From the NCBI RefSeq assembly GCF_052116145.1, contig NZ_JBQKLQ010000003.1:62001-126000 (forward strand): DNA of 64,000 nt, read 5' to 3'. This DNA is from Fundicoccus sp052116145 (GTDB lineage: Bacteria > Bacillota > Bacilli > Lactobacillales > Aerococcaceae). Under the pieces are notes generated by a model. It saw nothing but the letters and a program-made list of their open reading frames with translations. It was not told where the DNA came from and did not search any database. Each line of letters opens with the position of its first letter. The first letter of the stretch is position 1. The position numbers were made by a program, and so were the translations under genes. Positions 1 through 9,275 of this stretch are shown here, in pieces.

Positions 1-2048
1 CCCATTGGTCCAACCGCACCCACATGGTGACAAGGGATAAATTTAACTTCGCCTGCTTCTAATTGTCTACGTGCATCTTCTTGGTCAGTTGCCCAACCTT
101 CAAATAACATCGCGCCAATCACTGACCCTTGCATTGGTCCGGTCATATTCTCATATTTAATAGGTGGTCCAGCGTGTAACACAAGTTTCTCGTCTGTGTT
201 TAACTCAGGAATCACGTCTTTAGCTGGTTGAGCATCCATTAAGAACGGTTGTGATTCTAAGAAACGGTCAATAATCATTTGGTTATCTTCGTCGATTTGT
301 GCTTCGCGTTTGTCTAATTCATTTAAAATACGGATTAATTTCTTGTTACCGCCGGCACGTGGTCTCCAGTTAAACTGTAAGGCTTCGCCACCATATGTAA
401 CGATTGGCTCAGTGAAACTTTCAATTCCCACATTGATTACTTTAGGTTTAGAATTTAATAAGTCGATGACTTTCTCGCTTGCCATTGGTAATTCAACTTT
501 TTCACCAGTATAGTCAACGTGACCTTTATCAGCTACCACTAAATCATGGCCCATTAATTTAAGGGCTGCACGGATTGCACGCGCGTTACTACTTTCAACA
601 ATCACGCCAGCTTCTTTCAATGTTCTTACTGATTCAGCATAGTTTTGCGGATCATTATCTGTTCCAACAACTGTACCAATCACATATAAACGACGACCGC
701 TAGCTGCAGCATTATCTAAAGCCGCTTTAATATCTGGAGCAAGCGCACCAGCCATATCTGGATGTGAACCGTAACCTAATACCACATCAAGTAAAATCAC
801 GCCCGTTGTTTCATCTTGAATCACTTCACGTAATTTACGTACACGTACGTCTGGATCAATCATTGGGTGTGGCTTACCTTGCGTATACATATCATCACCA
901 AGGTCCATCACTTGGAAGCCTTGAGTGTTTAAGATATACCCTTCTTCGCCTTTAGCATTTTCCAAGCCTAAAGCGTCCGCAATTAAAGTAGCCGCTTCAC
1001 TTGCTAACGTCCCACCTGAATAAAGACCTTTAACGGTTGTGCCTTCTGCTAACGTTTCCGTTACTTCTAATTCAACTGGATCTAAGTAGTTGGCTTTCAC
1101 GGTTTCCCCATTTGAAATATCAACCGCAATACGGGCTGCTTCTTCTAATGTATAAGCTAAGGAAACATTACCTACGTGAGCTTCTGGTTTTTCACCTAAG
1201 AAAATAGCGACCACTGGTTTAGATAATGATTGTAAAACTTTCATTACGTTATCACGAACTGACTTTGCTGGTGGCTTAGAAATCACTAAAATCACATCGG
1301 TTGGATCATGTTTTTCTAAAGCAACCACTGCATCAATCATTGTAGTGGCTTCAACGGCTTCGTTTAAATCGCGTCCGCCGGTACCAATCGCATGTACCAC
1401 GCCTCCGCCTAAACGGTCAATTAATGTGGTGGCTTCTTGAATACCTGTTCCAGAAGCAGCCACAATTCCGATATTCCCTGGATTTGTAACGTTTGTAAAG
1501 GCTAGTGGAATGCCTGATAAGACACCCGTTCCACAGTCAGGACCCATTAATAATAAACCGCTCTCGTGTGCTTTTTCTTTCAAACGAACTTCATCTTCTA
1601 ACGAGATATTGTCACTAAATGAGAAAACATGTAAACCTGCATCTAAAGCTTTCTCAATCTCATCCGCTGCATAAGTTCCCGGAATGGAAAATAGCGCTAA
1701 ATTAGCTTCTGGCATTGCTTCTAAAGCGTCATGCCAATTATCTACACTGGTTGTGCCTGATTCTGCTTTTTTATTAGATAAATCGCCTAAGAAACGCTCA
1801 ACTTCTCCTAATACTAGTTCTAGAACTGCTTCATCGTCTGCTTCAACGACAATTGCCATATCATTTGCGCCAGCTGCCTCTAATTCTGGAGTATGCATAC
1901 CTGCACTCTTAAAGATATCTTTATTGGCATCCGTTGCCATCATGACTTGCCCTTGTTTCACCCCGTCAACGTCGTTCACTGAGTTTGTTAAAAGCATCAA
2001 GTTAATAGAGTCTTGATAATTATTTTTTTGAATCACTGTATGTAACAT
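1..2048 (-). CDS. fdrA: FdrA-DUF1116 (YlbE) fusion protein, partial; probable oxamate/oxalurate carbamoyltransferase component
   Basis: This is an open frame of 682 codons from an ATG at 2048 with GGGAGG seven bases upstream, running off the left edge. Residues 1 to about 505 match FdrA: they contain the acyl-CoA-ligase-like segment GPDCGTGVLSG and the glycine-rich segment ASGTGIQEAT. From about residue 520 the same frame continues into DUF1116 (YlbE): NVGIESF, FNWRPRAGGN, and near the edge IPCHHVGAVGPMG. I read the frame through the join and found no stop. In E. coli these are separate genes (fdrA, ylbE, with ylbF), linked to anaerobic allantoin use and reported to form an oxamate carbamoyltransferase that yields carbamoyl phosphate. 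The allantoin genes next door support that role. The third subunit and carbamate kinase would lie beyond the edge if present. Confidence 0.85.
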   Translation of the reverse strand, partial: MLHTVIQKNNYQDSINLMLLTNSVNDVDGVKQGQVMMATDANKDIFKSAGMHTPELEAAGANDMAIVVEADDEAVLELVLGEVERFLGDLSNKKAESGTTSVDNWHDALEAMPEANLALFSIPGTYAADEIEKALDAGLHVFSFSDNISLEDEVRLKEKAHESGLLLMGPDCGTGVLSGIPLAFTNVTNPGNIGIVAASGTGIQEATTLIDRLGGGVVHAIGTGGRDLNEAVEATTMIDAVVALEKHDPTDVILVISKPPAKSVRDNVMKVLQSLSKPVVAIFLGEKPEAHVGNVSLAYTLEEAARIAVDISNGETVKANYLDPVELEVTETLAEGTTVKGLYSGGTLASEAATLIADALGLENAKGEEGYILNTQGFQVMDLGDDMYTQGKPHPMIDPDVRVRKLREVIQDETTGVILLDVVLGYGSHPDMAGALAPDIKAALDNAAASGRRLYVIGTVVGTDNDPQNYAESVRTLKEAGVIVESSNARAIRAALKLMGHDLVVADKGHVDYTGEKVELPMASEKVIDLLNSKPKVINVGIESFTEPIVTYGGEALQFNWRPRAGGNKKLIRILNELDKREAQIDEDNQMIIDRFLESQPFLMDAQPAKDVIPELNTDEKLVLHAGPPIKYENMTGPMQGSVIGAMLFEGWATDQEDARRQLEAGEVKFIPCHHVGAVGPM

Positions 2049-2073
2049 TATTTAGCCTCCCTTTCCCTTTCAT

Positions 2074-2087
2074 TATAACCGCTTACA
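2074..2087 (-). promoter_or_regulatory. cre-like site upstream of fdrA
   Basis: Read on the minus strand, TGTAAGCGGTTATA matches the lactic-acid-bacterial cre consensus WGWAARCGYTWWMA at 12 of 14 positions. It lies 26 bases upstream of the fdrA start. CcpA control is inferred from the motif only. Confidence 0.45.
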
Positions 2088-2224
2088 TGCCTGCTTTAAA
2101 TGCTTAAACTCTCTAAAACTTCTAATTGTTTTGTCTACTTTGAATAAAATACAGTCACTAGTCACTAATTTTTACAGTTTTAAGCTACACTTAGAGTATC
2201 AATTTGACTAACAGGAGGATGCTT

Positions 2225-3118
2225 ATGACTTATAGCCAAGAAATTTATACTTTTGCTAGCTTCAAGGAGTTACCTTTACAAGCAAGCTTTTACCGCCCCT
2301 CTCGCACACAGACTTACCTAGCAACTTTAATTTATTTTCATGGTGGTGGTCTCATCTTTGGACAACGTGACGATTTGCCTGAGGTTTATATCGAACAATT
2401 GACCGGAGCAGGCTACGGAATTTTAGCAGTTGACTACTTATTAGCACCTGAAACAGGTCTCGACTTAATTCTTGACTATGCTCAAACAGCTATCGAGTGG
2501 TTTTTAGAAAATACTGAGTCTGAATTGGGAAACCTACAATTAACGACTCAACGCTATTATTTATTTGGGCGTTCAGCCGGTGCTTATCTAGCCTTATACC
2601 TTGCGGCTAAACAAGTTAACGTTGATAAAAATATGCCTCATAATCAGACAATGCAAACAGCAGCCGGTATTATCGCTCTTTATGGTTACTTCAACCTTAA
2701 TGAAGCCAGTTTCAGTTTACCGAGTCGTCATTACTTAACCTTCAAAGAAGTCTCTCCCGCTTCCATCCAACGTCTAATTGGTCAACAGCCACTGGTGACT
2801 GGATCAATGGATGAACGTTTTTTGATTTATTTAGCCGCTCGACAAGCAGGAAACTGGATGGCTAACTTACTACCGCCTCATCAATCGGCTCGTGATTTTT
2901 CACTGAGTTATGCCGACTTAAAAACGCTTCCAAAAATATTTATAGCAGCGGCGTCTGGAGACACCGATGTGCCTGTGCGTCAATCTCGTTTAATGAGTCA
3001 ACACATCCCAGACGCCCAATTGCATATTATTGATTCAGATGATCATGATTTTGACCGAACCCAAGTAGAAACCCATGGTCTTGAGGTCTATCATGCCATC
3101 CTTGCGTGGCTGAATTAG
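2225..3118 (+). CDS. alpha/beta hydrolase (esterase/lipase, HSL-like family)
   Basis: The protein has about 297 residues. ATG 2225 is preferred because AGGAGG at 2213-2218 sits six bases before it; the longer reading from TTG 2204 overlaps that site. Family marks are the oxyanion-hole motif HGGG (in YFHGGGLIFG), the nucleophile elbow GRSAG, a late Asp in SGDTDVPV and a His in DDHDF. This is the order expected for the hormone-sensitive-lipase branch of carboxylesterases. There is no signal peptide, so it is probably cytoplasmic. The substrate is unknown. It is divergent from fdrA and convergent with the M20 peptidase, so it is probably its own transcription unit. A role in allantoin use is not shown. 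Confidence 0.8.
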   Translation: MTYSQEIYTFASFKELPLQASFYRPSRTQTYLATLIYFHGGGLIFGQRDDLPEVYIEQLTGAGYGILAVDYLLAPETGLDLILDYAQTAIEWFLENTESELGNLQLTTQRYYLFGRSAGAYLALYLAAKQVNVDKNMPHNQTMQTAAGIIALYGYFNLNEASFSLPSRHYLTFKEVSPASIQRLIGQQPLVTGSMDERFLIYLAARQAGNWMANLLPPHQSARDFSLSYADLKTLPKIFIAAASGDTDVPVRQSRLMSQHIPDAQLHIIDSDDHDFDRTQVETHGLEVYHAILAWLN

Positions 3119-3181
3119 TTATATTTTGTCCGATTTATAAGACTTAAGTTGATGCAATTTACTTGTAATCGTCAGTCTTTT

Positions 3182-4321
3182 CTACTTTAAGTATTCTAAA
3201 GCAATGGCTTGGAAACGATCGATAAATTGTAAATAGTCATCGATTTCAATATACTCATTGACTTGGTGTGGCAAGGTCGGCACGCCAGGTCCGTGAAGTA
3301 AGAAATCAAACTTTGTTTTAGATTGAGTAAATTGTGCCGCATCCGTTGTAGGTGAAATTCCAATAATTGGTAAGTCACCCACAATTGCTTGGGCCGCTTT
3401 CACTAAATCTGAATCTTCAGGTTTTTCAACTGGATAGTTGTTTTGAGTCCATTCAAGTTCTAGACGACCTTCAATCGCTTGGTTAATTTCTTCAATAATT
3501 GTTTCCATTAAAGTGATAATCTTTGTATTGTCATAATCTGGAATTGAGCGAATATTGCCTTCCACTACTGCTTTTTCAGGGATACTATTGATTTGATTTC
3601 CACCATTAATAATCGTGACCGCATGTGTGGTACGTCCTAATTTAGAATTGTCGTAAGCTTCAGAAATTTCTGCCATCGCACTATTGGCACGGACAATAAA
3701 TTCTGCCAATTGGTTAATCGAGTTCACACCTTCTTGTGGCATCGAACTATGCGATGATTTACCAAATGAAGTCACTTTATAACTCATTGAACCTTTATGA
3801 GCAGTCACTAAACTACCTGCCCCACTGGGTTCTGCTACTAATAAACCATCTAAGTCGTCAGCGTAACCTAAGGCAGTTAATTGCTTAGCCCCGACTGTTC
3901 CGATTTCTTCACCGACAGTGGCTAGAAGTTTGATTTTACCATTGAAAGGAATTGCTTTTTCTTTCAATTCAATCATTGCTAAAACTAAACCTACCGTTCC
4001 ACCTTTCATATCTGTCGAACCACGACCATATAATTTGTTGCCATCAATAACCGCATCAAAAGGCGGGTGAATCCATTCTGATTCATCACCAGCTGAGACA
4101 ACGTCTAAATGACCAGTGAAGCCTAGTGTTTTACCGGGAGCACTCCCTATTAACTCTGCCACCAAATTACTACGACCGGGAGCATATTCTACTAAGTTTG
4201 AAGCAATATCAAACTCTGCCAATAACGCTTGTAAATACTTAGCGACTTCCTCTTCGTGATCGTTTACCGATTTGAAGCGCAACACATCTTGTAAGATTGA
4301 AATTTTACGTTCCTTATTCAA
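3182..4321 (-). CDS. M20 family metallopeptidase (ArgE/DapE-like deacylase)
   Basis: The protein has 379 residues, usual for ArgE/DapE/ACY1 enzymes. TTG 4321 is preferred because AAAGGA lies nine bases upstream; a GTG at 4339 would overlap that site. The dinuclear-zinc signature is visible: TGHLDVV, then GRGSTDMKGG with the bridging Asp, then VGEEIG with the general-base Glu, and a C-terminal His in LPHQVNEY. A lid/dimerisation domain lies between about residues 180 and 290. Members remove N-acyl groups from amino acids or cleave small peptides. Succinyl-diaminopimelate desuccinylase is one option, but no lysine-pathway genes are adjacent. It is distinct from the allantoate amidohydrolase at 9276. 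Confidence 0.85.
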   Translation of the reverse strand: MNKERKISILQDVLRFKSVNDHEEEVAKYLQALLAEFDIASNLVEYAPGRSNLVAELIGSAPGKTLGFTGHLDVVSAGDESEWIHPPFDAVIDGNKLYGRGSTDMKGGTVGLVLAMIELKEKAIPFNGKIKLLATVGEEIGTVGAKQLTALGYADDLDGLLVAEPSGAGSLVTAHKGSMSYKVTSFGKSSHSSMPQEGVNSINQLAEFIVRANSAMAEISEAYDNSKLGRTTHAVTIINGGNQINSIPEKAVVEGNIRSIPDYDNTKIITLMETIIEEINQAIEGRLELEWTQNNYPVEKPEDSDLVKAAQAIVGDLPIIGISPTTDAAQFTQSKTKFDFLLHGPGVPTLPHQVNEYIEIDDYLQFIDRFQAIALEYLK

Positions 4322-4524
4322 CTTATCAGATCCTTTCACACTTTTAATACCTTTATGTTACACCAAAAACTGCTATTAGGGAAAAATTACTGACAGCCTT
4401 TAAAACAATCGCGATTTTTTGACTACTTATGACAAGGTTTCCTATATTTTTGTAATCTTTCGCATTGCGTCACAACTCACGAGTCTGTCATAATAGAGAA
4501 AATACAACTAGGGAGGATGTCTCC

Positions 4525-5457
4525 ATGCAAATAGATTTTTTCTTAACTTTAGAAAAAGTATCTGTCTTATTTCTGTTAATTGTGATTGGTTTTGTAGCCG
4601 GAAAAATGAACCTGATCTCTGAAAAAGGTCAAAAAGATATTACTCAGTTAGTACTTTACGTGACAATGCCCGCCACCATTTTCTCTGCCATGCAGCTAGA
4701 AATGAGTGAAGAACGTTTAAACACCGCTTTTATGGTCTTGGGTGTGATGGCCTTTTGTTATGTCGTGATGTTCCTTGTAGGCTTCTTTTCTTCTAAACGC
4801 TTACCTTTAACAAAAGGGCAAAAGGATATTTTCCAAACAGCCTTATTACTCTCGAACACTTCCTTTATGGGTTACCCGATTGTCCAAAGTTTACTTGGTC
4901 AAGAGGCCTTATTCTATGCTGTTGTCGGTGCCGGTTTTATCTTTGAAACTGTCTCATGGTCCCTCGGTGTTTACTTAATTTCACGTAATGGAACAGAAGC
5001 AGCTGGTTTTAATTGGAAGAAAGTTGTCTTCAGTCCAGGGATTTTATCAATTGTTGTGGGACTTATTTTCTTCGGCTTCCAGTGGGGCGTGCCCGAACCT
5101 CTCAATAGTGTCATCACGATGATGAGTCCGGCCACTTCACCTTTAGCCATGATTGTTATCGGCTTGATGTTATCACGCAGCAACTTAAAAGAAGCCTTCC
5201 AAAGCAAGTACATCTATATGGCTTCAGCCTTAAAATTATTGATTGTGCCAATCGTTATCACACTGGCACTTAAAGCCTTTGGTATCGAAGGGCCTGCTTT
5301 AGTCATTCCGGTGATTATGATTTCTATGCCAACCGCTACCTACGTGGCAATGTTCAGCGGCAACTACGGTAACGATGCGAAATTCGCCAGTCAAATAGTC
5401 TTCATGACTTCCCTACTTTCGATGATTACCATTCCAATCGTCACTTTATTATTCTAA
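4525..5457 (+). CDS. AEC family transporter (auxin efflux carrier-like permease)
   Basis: The protein has 310 residues, almost wholly hydrophobic with about ten predicted membrane segments. ATG 4525 follows GGGAGG at 4511-4516 by eight bases; the longer reading from 4465 has no such site. The family is recognised from the N-terminal VLFLLIVIGFVAGK and the central polar break TALLLSNTSFMGYP with a conserved Asn and Gly, as in bacterial AEC (MleP-like) carriers. These export or exchange malate, malonate, lactate or similar organic anions. The substrate is unknown. A monocarboxylate or oxalurate/oxamate role is possible given the neighbours, but this is inference. An intrinsic terminator follows directly. 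Confidence 0.85.
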   Translation: MQIDFFLTLEKVSVLFLLIVIGFVAGKMNLISEKGQKDITQLVLYVTMPATIFSAMQLEMSEERLNTAFMVLGVMAFCYVVMFLVGFFSSKRLPLTKGQKDIFQTALLLSNTSFMGYPIVQSLLGQEALFYAVVGAGFIFETVSWSLGVYLISRNGTEAAGFNWKKVVFSPGILSIVVGLIFFGFQWGVPEPLNSVITMMSPATSPLAMIVIGLMLSRSNLKEAFQSKYIYMASALKLLIVPIVITLALKAFGIEGPALVIPVIMISMPTATYVAMFSGNYGNDAKFASQIVFMTSLLSMITIPIVTLLF

Positions 5458-5463
5458 AGCCTA

Positions 5464-5498
5464 AACCTTCTAACCAACGTGTTAGAAGGCTTTTTTTT
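5464..5498 (+). terminator. intrinsic terminator after the AEC transporter
   Basis: A 9-bp perfect stem (CCTTCTAAC / GTTAGAAGG) with a 6-base loop is followed by eight T residues. Confidence 0.9.
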
Positions 5499-5585
5499 AT
5501 TTCAACATATGAATGAGTATAACTAAGGTGAGATATATTGAGTGAAGCTATCTGGCAACGTCAGGCTTTGATGGTGGGAGGGGGA

Positions 5586-5619
5586 TCCGTGGAGCGAATG
5601 GTTCCGTGGAGCGAATGGT
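5586..5619. repeat. 17-bp direct tandem duplication
   Basis: TCCGTGGAGCGAATGGT occurs twice with no gap. It lies in a 640-base gene-free stretch (5458-6100) about 200 bases before palindromic element A. Short frames across this stretch lack ribosome sites and family resemblance. Confidence 0.9.
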
Positions 5620-5821
5620 TCAGTACTGATGTGAGTCATGATATGAAACAAGAGCTTGGATGCGTTGCTCGAATCGCCTTGATGCCTTCTTCTGTCTTAG
5701 CCCGCAATCCATGGAGTTAACATGCACTAGCTCGCCGACCAAACGACTATCCAATCCTTCCACCAAGTATACAGTTCACTTCTGTTTCAAAAAGACTTCT
5801 AGCAAAGACCTTGAGACCGGC

Positions 5822-5905
5822 GGTGTCGTTCGCTGGAAGCTCACGACGATTATAGTTCGCCGCCTGAGCTAAATTTAATCGTCAGGAACGTGAATGACTG
5901 ACATC
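5822..5905 (+). repeat. palindromic intergenic element, copy A
   Basis: An 84-bp element with outer arms GGTGTC / GACATC and inner arms GACGATTA / TTAATCGTC. The 3' half TCAGGAACGTGAATGACTGA is nearly identical to the corresponding half of copies D and E read in reverse. It sits between the convergent AEC transporter and allantoinase genes. There is no coding potential. See copies B-E and the degenerate copy F. Confidence 0.85.
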
Positions 5906-6020
5906 CTCTTTCTTTAACCGACTGCTTTGAAGGGATGTATCGATACGTTTCTATTAGGTGCTTCTCCTGATGTGAAATGTTTATTAAGAGCTTCGACCTA
6001 GCAGGTGGTGGTTATAACCC

Positions 6021-6056
6021 AAAAACTCCCTAGCCGTCTTCTGGCTAGGGAGTTTT
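6021..6056. terminator. bidirectional intrinsic terminator after allB
   Basis: A 12-bp stem (AACTCCCTAGCC / GGCTAGGGAGTT) is flanked by A residues on the left and T residues on the right. It can therefore end transcription of the minus-strand allantoinase gene 45 bases away. Confidence 0.9.
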
Positions 6057-6100
6057 CTATTGGGGGATGTTATGAATAGATAAACATTGTGTGTTATTTA

Positions 6101-7474
6101 CTATTTTTTGACGAAGTCGCCAGGGAATGCTTCTGAAATGCCGTCTTCCATTGAGTAAACGACTTCACCACGCAAGATTGTTGAGGCTACTTGAGCGCCA
6201 ATTTCGCGTCCTACATAAGGGCTTATTTGGTTACGGTAAGCCAAATCTTCTGTAGCTAGTGTGTAAGGTGAATTTGGTTTGATTAGGACGAAGTCTGCAT
6301 CTTTACCAACTTCGATGCTACCTTTTTCTTCAATGCCGAATAATTTCGCAACGTTTGTAGCTGTGACTGCCGCAAATTGAGGCAAGCTCATACCGCGTTT
6401 TTGAACCCCTTCGTCAAACAAGATATCAACGTTGTTTTGTACGCCTGAGATACCGCCCCAAGCTTCAAAGGCGTTTTCTTTGTCTTTCAAGTCTGGGGTA
6501 CATGGTGAGTGGTCAGATGTAATGAAATCAATCTTACCGTTTAAGACTCTTTCCCATAAAGCATCTTGTTGAGCTTTATCACGGATTGGTGGTGAACATT
6601 TAACCACTGGCCCAATCGCATCTAACTCATCTGTTTCGAAGTATAGGTAGTGAGTACATGTTTCACATGTGACGTCTACGCCTTCTTCTTGAGCTTTAGT
6701 GATCGCATCGACACCTTCTTTACAAGCCACGTGAACGATATGTAAACGACAGCCTGTTTCTTTAGCTAATTCAATGGCACGGTTGATTGGCTCTACTTCA
6801 GTAAAGACTGGACGAGACTCAACATAAGCTTTAAGCGTCGTTTCACCATTTTTATAAGCAATATCGCCTAAACGGTCAGTAATTTCTGCGTTTTCCGCAT
6901 GAATTGATAATATTTTGCCAGTTTTAGCGATTTGCTTCATGCCTTCATATAATGAATAGTCATCAACGTTCATGAAGTCGCCATCGATTGTACGGTCCCC
7001 ACATGTTGACATGAAAGCTTTATAAGCAATAACCCCGCCTTCGTCTAACTCTTGGATGCCGCCCGTATTCACTGTGTAAGGAACTAGGCCACCGTATGAA
7101 TAAACATCAGATTTTAATTTCCCTTCACCTGCTGCATATTTGATTTCTAAAGATTTGGCGTCAACTGTTGCTGGCACTTGGTTTAAAGGCATTTCTAAGA
7201 ATGATGTGACGCCACCTTTAGCTGCTGCAGAAGTTCCTGTGATATAGCCTTCCCACTCGTCACGGTAGCCGCCGCCTGGTTCGGTAATATGCACGTGTGC
7301 GTCAATCATACCTGGACTGACTACCAAACCTTCAGCATCGATTACTTTTGCCCCTTCAGTTGCTAGGTCTGTACCAATTTCGGCAATCTTACCGTCTTTA
7401 ATCGCAACATCTGTTTGAACTTCGCCACCATCTAAGATAACTAAACCATTCTTAATTACTAAATCAAAACTCAT
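6101..7474 (-). CDS. allB: allantoinase
   Basis: The protein has 457 residues, normal for AllB. It opens the hydantoin ring of allantoin to give allantoate in the cytoplasm. Amidohydrolase marks: metal-binding DAHVH near residue 60, the carbamylated-lysine region AYKAFMS near 150, HAENAE near 188, HIVHVA near 245, and the metal Asp in SDHSPC near 320. ATG 7474 is preceded by AGGAGG. The gene is downstream of the allantoin permease with a 31-base gap, so the two form one minus-strand unit ended by the terminator at 6021. Dihydropyrimidinase is the closest alternative family, but CETCTHYLYF and the setting favour allantoinase. Confidence 0.95.
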   Translation of the reverse strand: MSFDLVIKNGLVILDGGEVQTDVAIKDGKIAEIGTDLATEGAKVIDAEGLVVSPGMIDAHVHITEPGGGYRDEWEGYITGTSAAAKGGVTSFLEMPLNQVPATVDAKSLEIKYAAGEGKLKSDVYSYGGLVPYTVNTGGIQELDEGGVIAYKAFMSTCGDRTIDGDFMNVDDYSLYEGMKQIAKTGKILSIHAENAEITDRLGDIAYKNGETTLKAYVESRPVFTEVEPINRAIELAKETGCRLHIVHVACKEGVDAITKAQEEGVDVTCETCTHYLYFETDELDAIGPVVKCSPPIRDKAQQDALWERVLNGKIDFITSDHSPCTPDLKDKENAFEAWGGISGVQNNVDILFDEGVQKRGMSLPQFAAVTATNVAKLFGIEEKGSIEVGKDADFVLIKPNSPYTLATEDLAYRNQISPYVGREIGAQVASTILRGEVVYSMEDGISEAFPGDFVKK

Positions 7475-7505
7475 TTACTTTCCTCCTAATATTATATTAT
7501 TTAAC

Positions 7506-8990
7506 TTATTTTATAGCCCCAATGATTGAATCTTTGCTTGCTGTTTTGGTTAACAACCAATAAACAAGGAAGCCAGTACCAAAACCTGCTAACCAAGCAA
7601 CGTTTGAAATGAAAGCTAGTGCTGGAATAAACTGTCCGCTTAGCGACACGACTAACCCTACAAATGTTGCGATATAGGCTTGAGTGTTTGTGCCACGGTA
7701 GATACTTTTAGCAGCTTTATCTCTTTCATCGAAATACAATTGATCTAAGTCAATTCTTTGTTTGTTTAATAAGAAGTAATGAGCGACCATAATCCCGGCA
7801 ACAGGACCTAATAAAGCACCAATGGCGTTCAAGAAAATATAGATACTATCTGCATTTTCCATTAGTTTCCATGGCATGATAAGGAAGCTGACCACACTGG
7901 CGATGATAACGCCGCTACGGTAATTAATATACTTTGGTAAAAGAGCCGTTAATTGGTAGGCTGCTGGAATAATATTACCTGTTGCGTTAGTTGAAATAGT
8001 TGTCATTAATAATACCAGTGACGAGATGATAATGGCTGGTGTGCTGTCCCAACTGTTGATGATGTTTAAAACATCCCACTCAGTTGTGCCGGCATTAATG
8101 GATCCACCGATTAAAATAACCACACTCGCAAAAGCAAACCCTACGTAGGAAACTAAGAAACTTGCTGTTTGACCGACAACTTGATCTCGTGATGATTTCG
8201 CATTTTGAGTAAAGTCTGCCACACTGACGCCTGGTGCTGCCCAAACCGCTAAGACAGATGCAATAATCATTAAGTAACCGACAATTGGATTAAGACCTGC
8301 AGTTGCACCGGCCACATCATATGACATAATGTTTTCGATTCCACCTGCGACATTGATTGCCCAGATAGTCATTCCACCAAATACGATGTAAATAATAGGA
8401 CTTAGAATAGCTGTAAACTTATTTAGAATACCCCCGCCACCTAGACCAATTAACATGTTGGCTGCCCAGAAAATTGTGAAAGCAATTAATCCTGGAATTG
8501 AAATTCCTAGAATGCTTGTACCATCACCAATTTGTAAAAAGCCTGGCCATAATTTACTAATTAGAATAAGAAGTGCTTGTGAACCTGTATAGTTTTGTAA
8601 ACCGAACCAAGCAATGGCAGCTACTCCACCACGTAAGAAACCTGGTAGTTTTGACCCTGTATTACCATAAGTCGATCTTAAATGCATTGAGAAAGGTATG
8701 CCGTATTTGGACCCGGCTAAACCGTTCATTGTCATGAATAATGCGACTACTAGTGCACTAACGACTAAAGCGAGCATCACGTTGATTGGCGCCATGCCTA
8801 AAACTAGAAAACCACCAACAGCAGCGTAGTTAGGAATGTTATGCACGGAACCCATCCATAAGGTGAAATAGTTCATTAAACCTGTGTGACGTTTTTCTGC
8901 TGGCTTGGGTAAAATATCCTCGTTGGTATATCCCCGTGCTTGAAACTTTGTTATTTCCGCTTGCGTGACTTTATAATCTTGAGCTTCCAT
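7506..8990 (-). CDS. NCS1 family allantoin permease
   Basis: The protein has 494 residues and about twelve membrane segments. ATG 8990 is chosen because AGGAGG lies seven bases upstream; the reading from 9029 has no site. The NCS1 (nucleobase:cation symporter-1) family is recognised from NYFTLWMGSVHNIPNY near the N terminus, the stretch GSKYGIPFSMHLRSTYG, and AIAWFGLQNYTG with the substrate-binding Trp and Asn region. PucI and AllP/YbbW, the allantoin carriers, are members. The place directly upstream of allB supports allantoin as substrate; uracil or hydantoin carriers are alternatives by sequence alone. A cre-like site lies upstream at 9055. Confidence 0.9.
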   Translation of the reverse strand: MEAQDYKVTQAEITKFQARGYTNEDILPKPAEKRHTGLMNYFTLWMGSVHNIPNYAAVGGFLVLGMAPINVMLALVVSALVVALFMTMNGLAGSKYGIPFSMHLRSTYGNTGSKLPGFLRGGVAAIAWFGLQNYTGSQALLILISKLWPGFLQIGDGTSILGISIPGLIAFTIFWAANMLIGLGGGGILNKFTAILSPIIYIVFGGMTIWAINVAGGIENIMSYDVAGATAGLNPIVGYLMIIASVLAVWAAPGVSVADFTQNAKSSRDQVVGQTASFLVSYVGFAFASVVILIGGSINAGTTEWDVLNIINSWDSTPAIIISSLVLLMTTISTNATGNIIPAAYQLTALLPKYINYRSGVIIASVVSFLIMPWKLMENADSIYIFLNAIGALLGPVAGIMVAHYFLLNKQRIDLDQLYFDERDKAAKSIYRGTNTQAYIATFVGLVVSLSGQFIPALAFISNVAWLAGFGTGFLVYWLLTKTASKDSIIGAIK

Positions 8991-9054
8991 AAATTGCCTC
9001 CTTAAATTAAGTTTTTTAATTTTTAGCAACCGCTATCAATTCATTCAAGTTCAT

Positions 9055-9068
9055 TGTAAGCGGTTAAA
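9055..9068 (+). promoter_or_regulatory. cre-like site upstream of the permease-allB unit
   Basis: TGTAAGCGGTTAAA matches WGWAARCGYTWWMA at 13 of 14 positions, 65 bases before the permease start. The motif is near-palindromic, so strand is not meaningful. This suggests CcpA repression of allantoin uptake when better sugars are present. Confidence 0.6.
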
Positions 9069-9191
9069 CCAATTATCGCATTAGCCACAACTGACAAATG
9101 AACAACTTTCAGTGTACAATTAGCACAACAGCTGTTAGGAATCCTTATTCTAGCAAGGTTTCATGCGAGTATCTATTATTCATTCTTCAGA

Positions 9192-9240
9192 ATAAAAATC
9201 ACAAAGGCGACAGCCAATTAATTTTAATGGTATGTCGCCT
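9192..9240 (-). terminator. probable terminator after allC
   Basis: On the minus strand an 8-bp stem AGGCGACA / TGTCGCCT with a 20-base loop is followed by GATTTTTAT. It lies 35 bases past the allC stop. The long loop makes it weaker than the other terminators here. Confidence 0.6.
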
Positions 9241-9275
9241 CGGTATTACAAATTTTTTAGTAGATATTTAGTTAA

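Noticed and set aside
3145..3180. Fragment of a palindromic element (TAATCGTCAGTC)
   Set aside because: Only one inner arm is present; no partner arm or outer arms can be found nearby.
5538..5872. Small genes in the 5.5-5.9 kb gap
   Set aside because: No proper ribosome sites or recognisable protein families; the stretch is made of a tandem duplication and palindromic element A.
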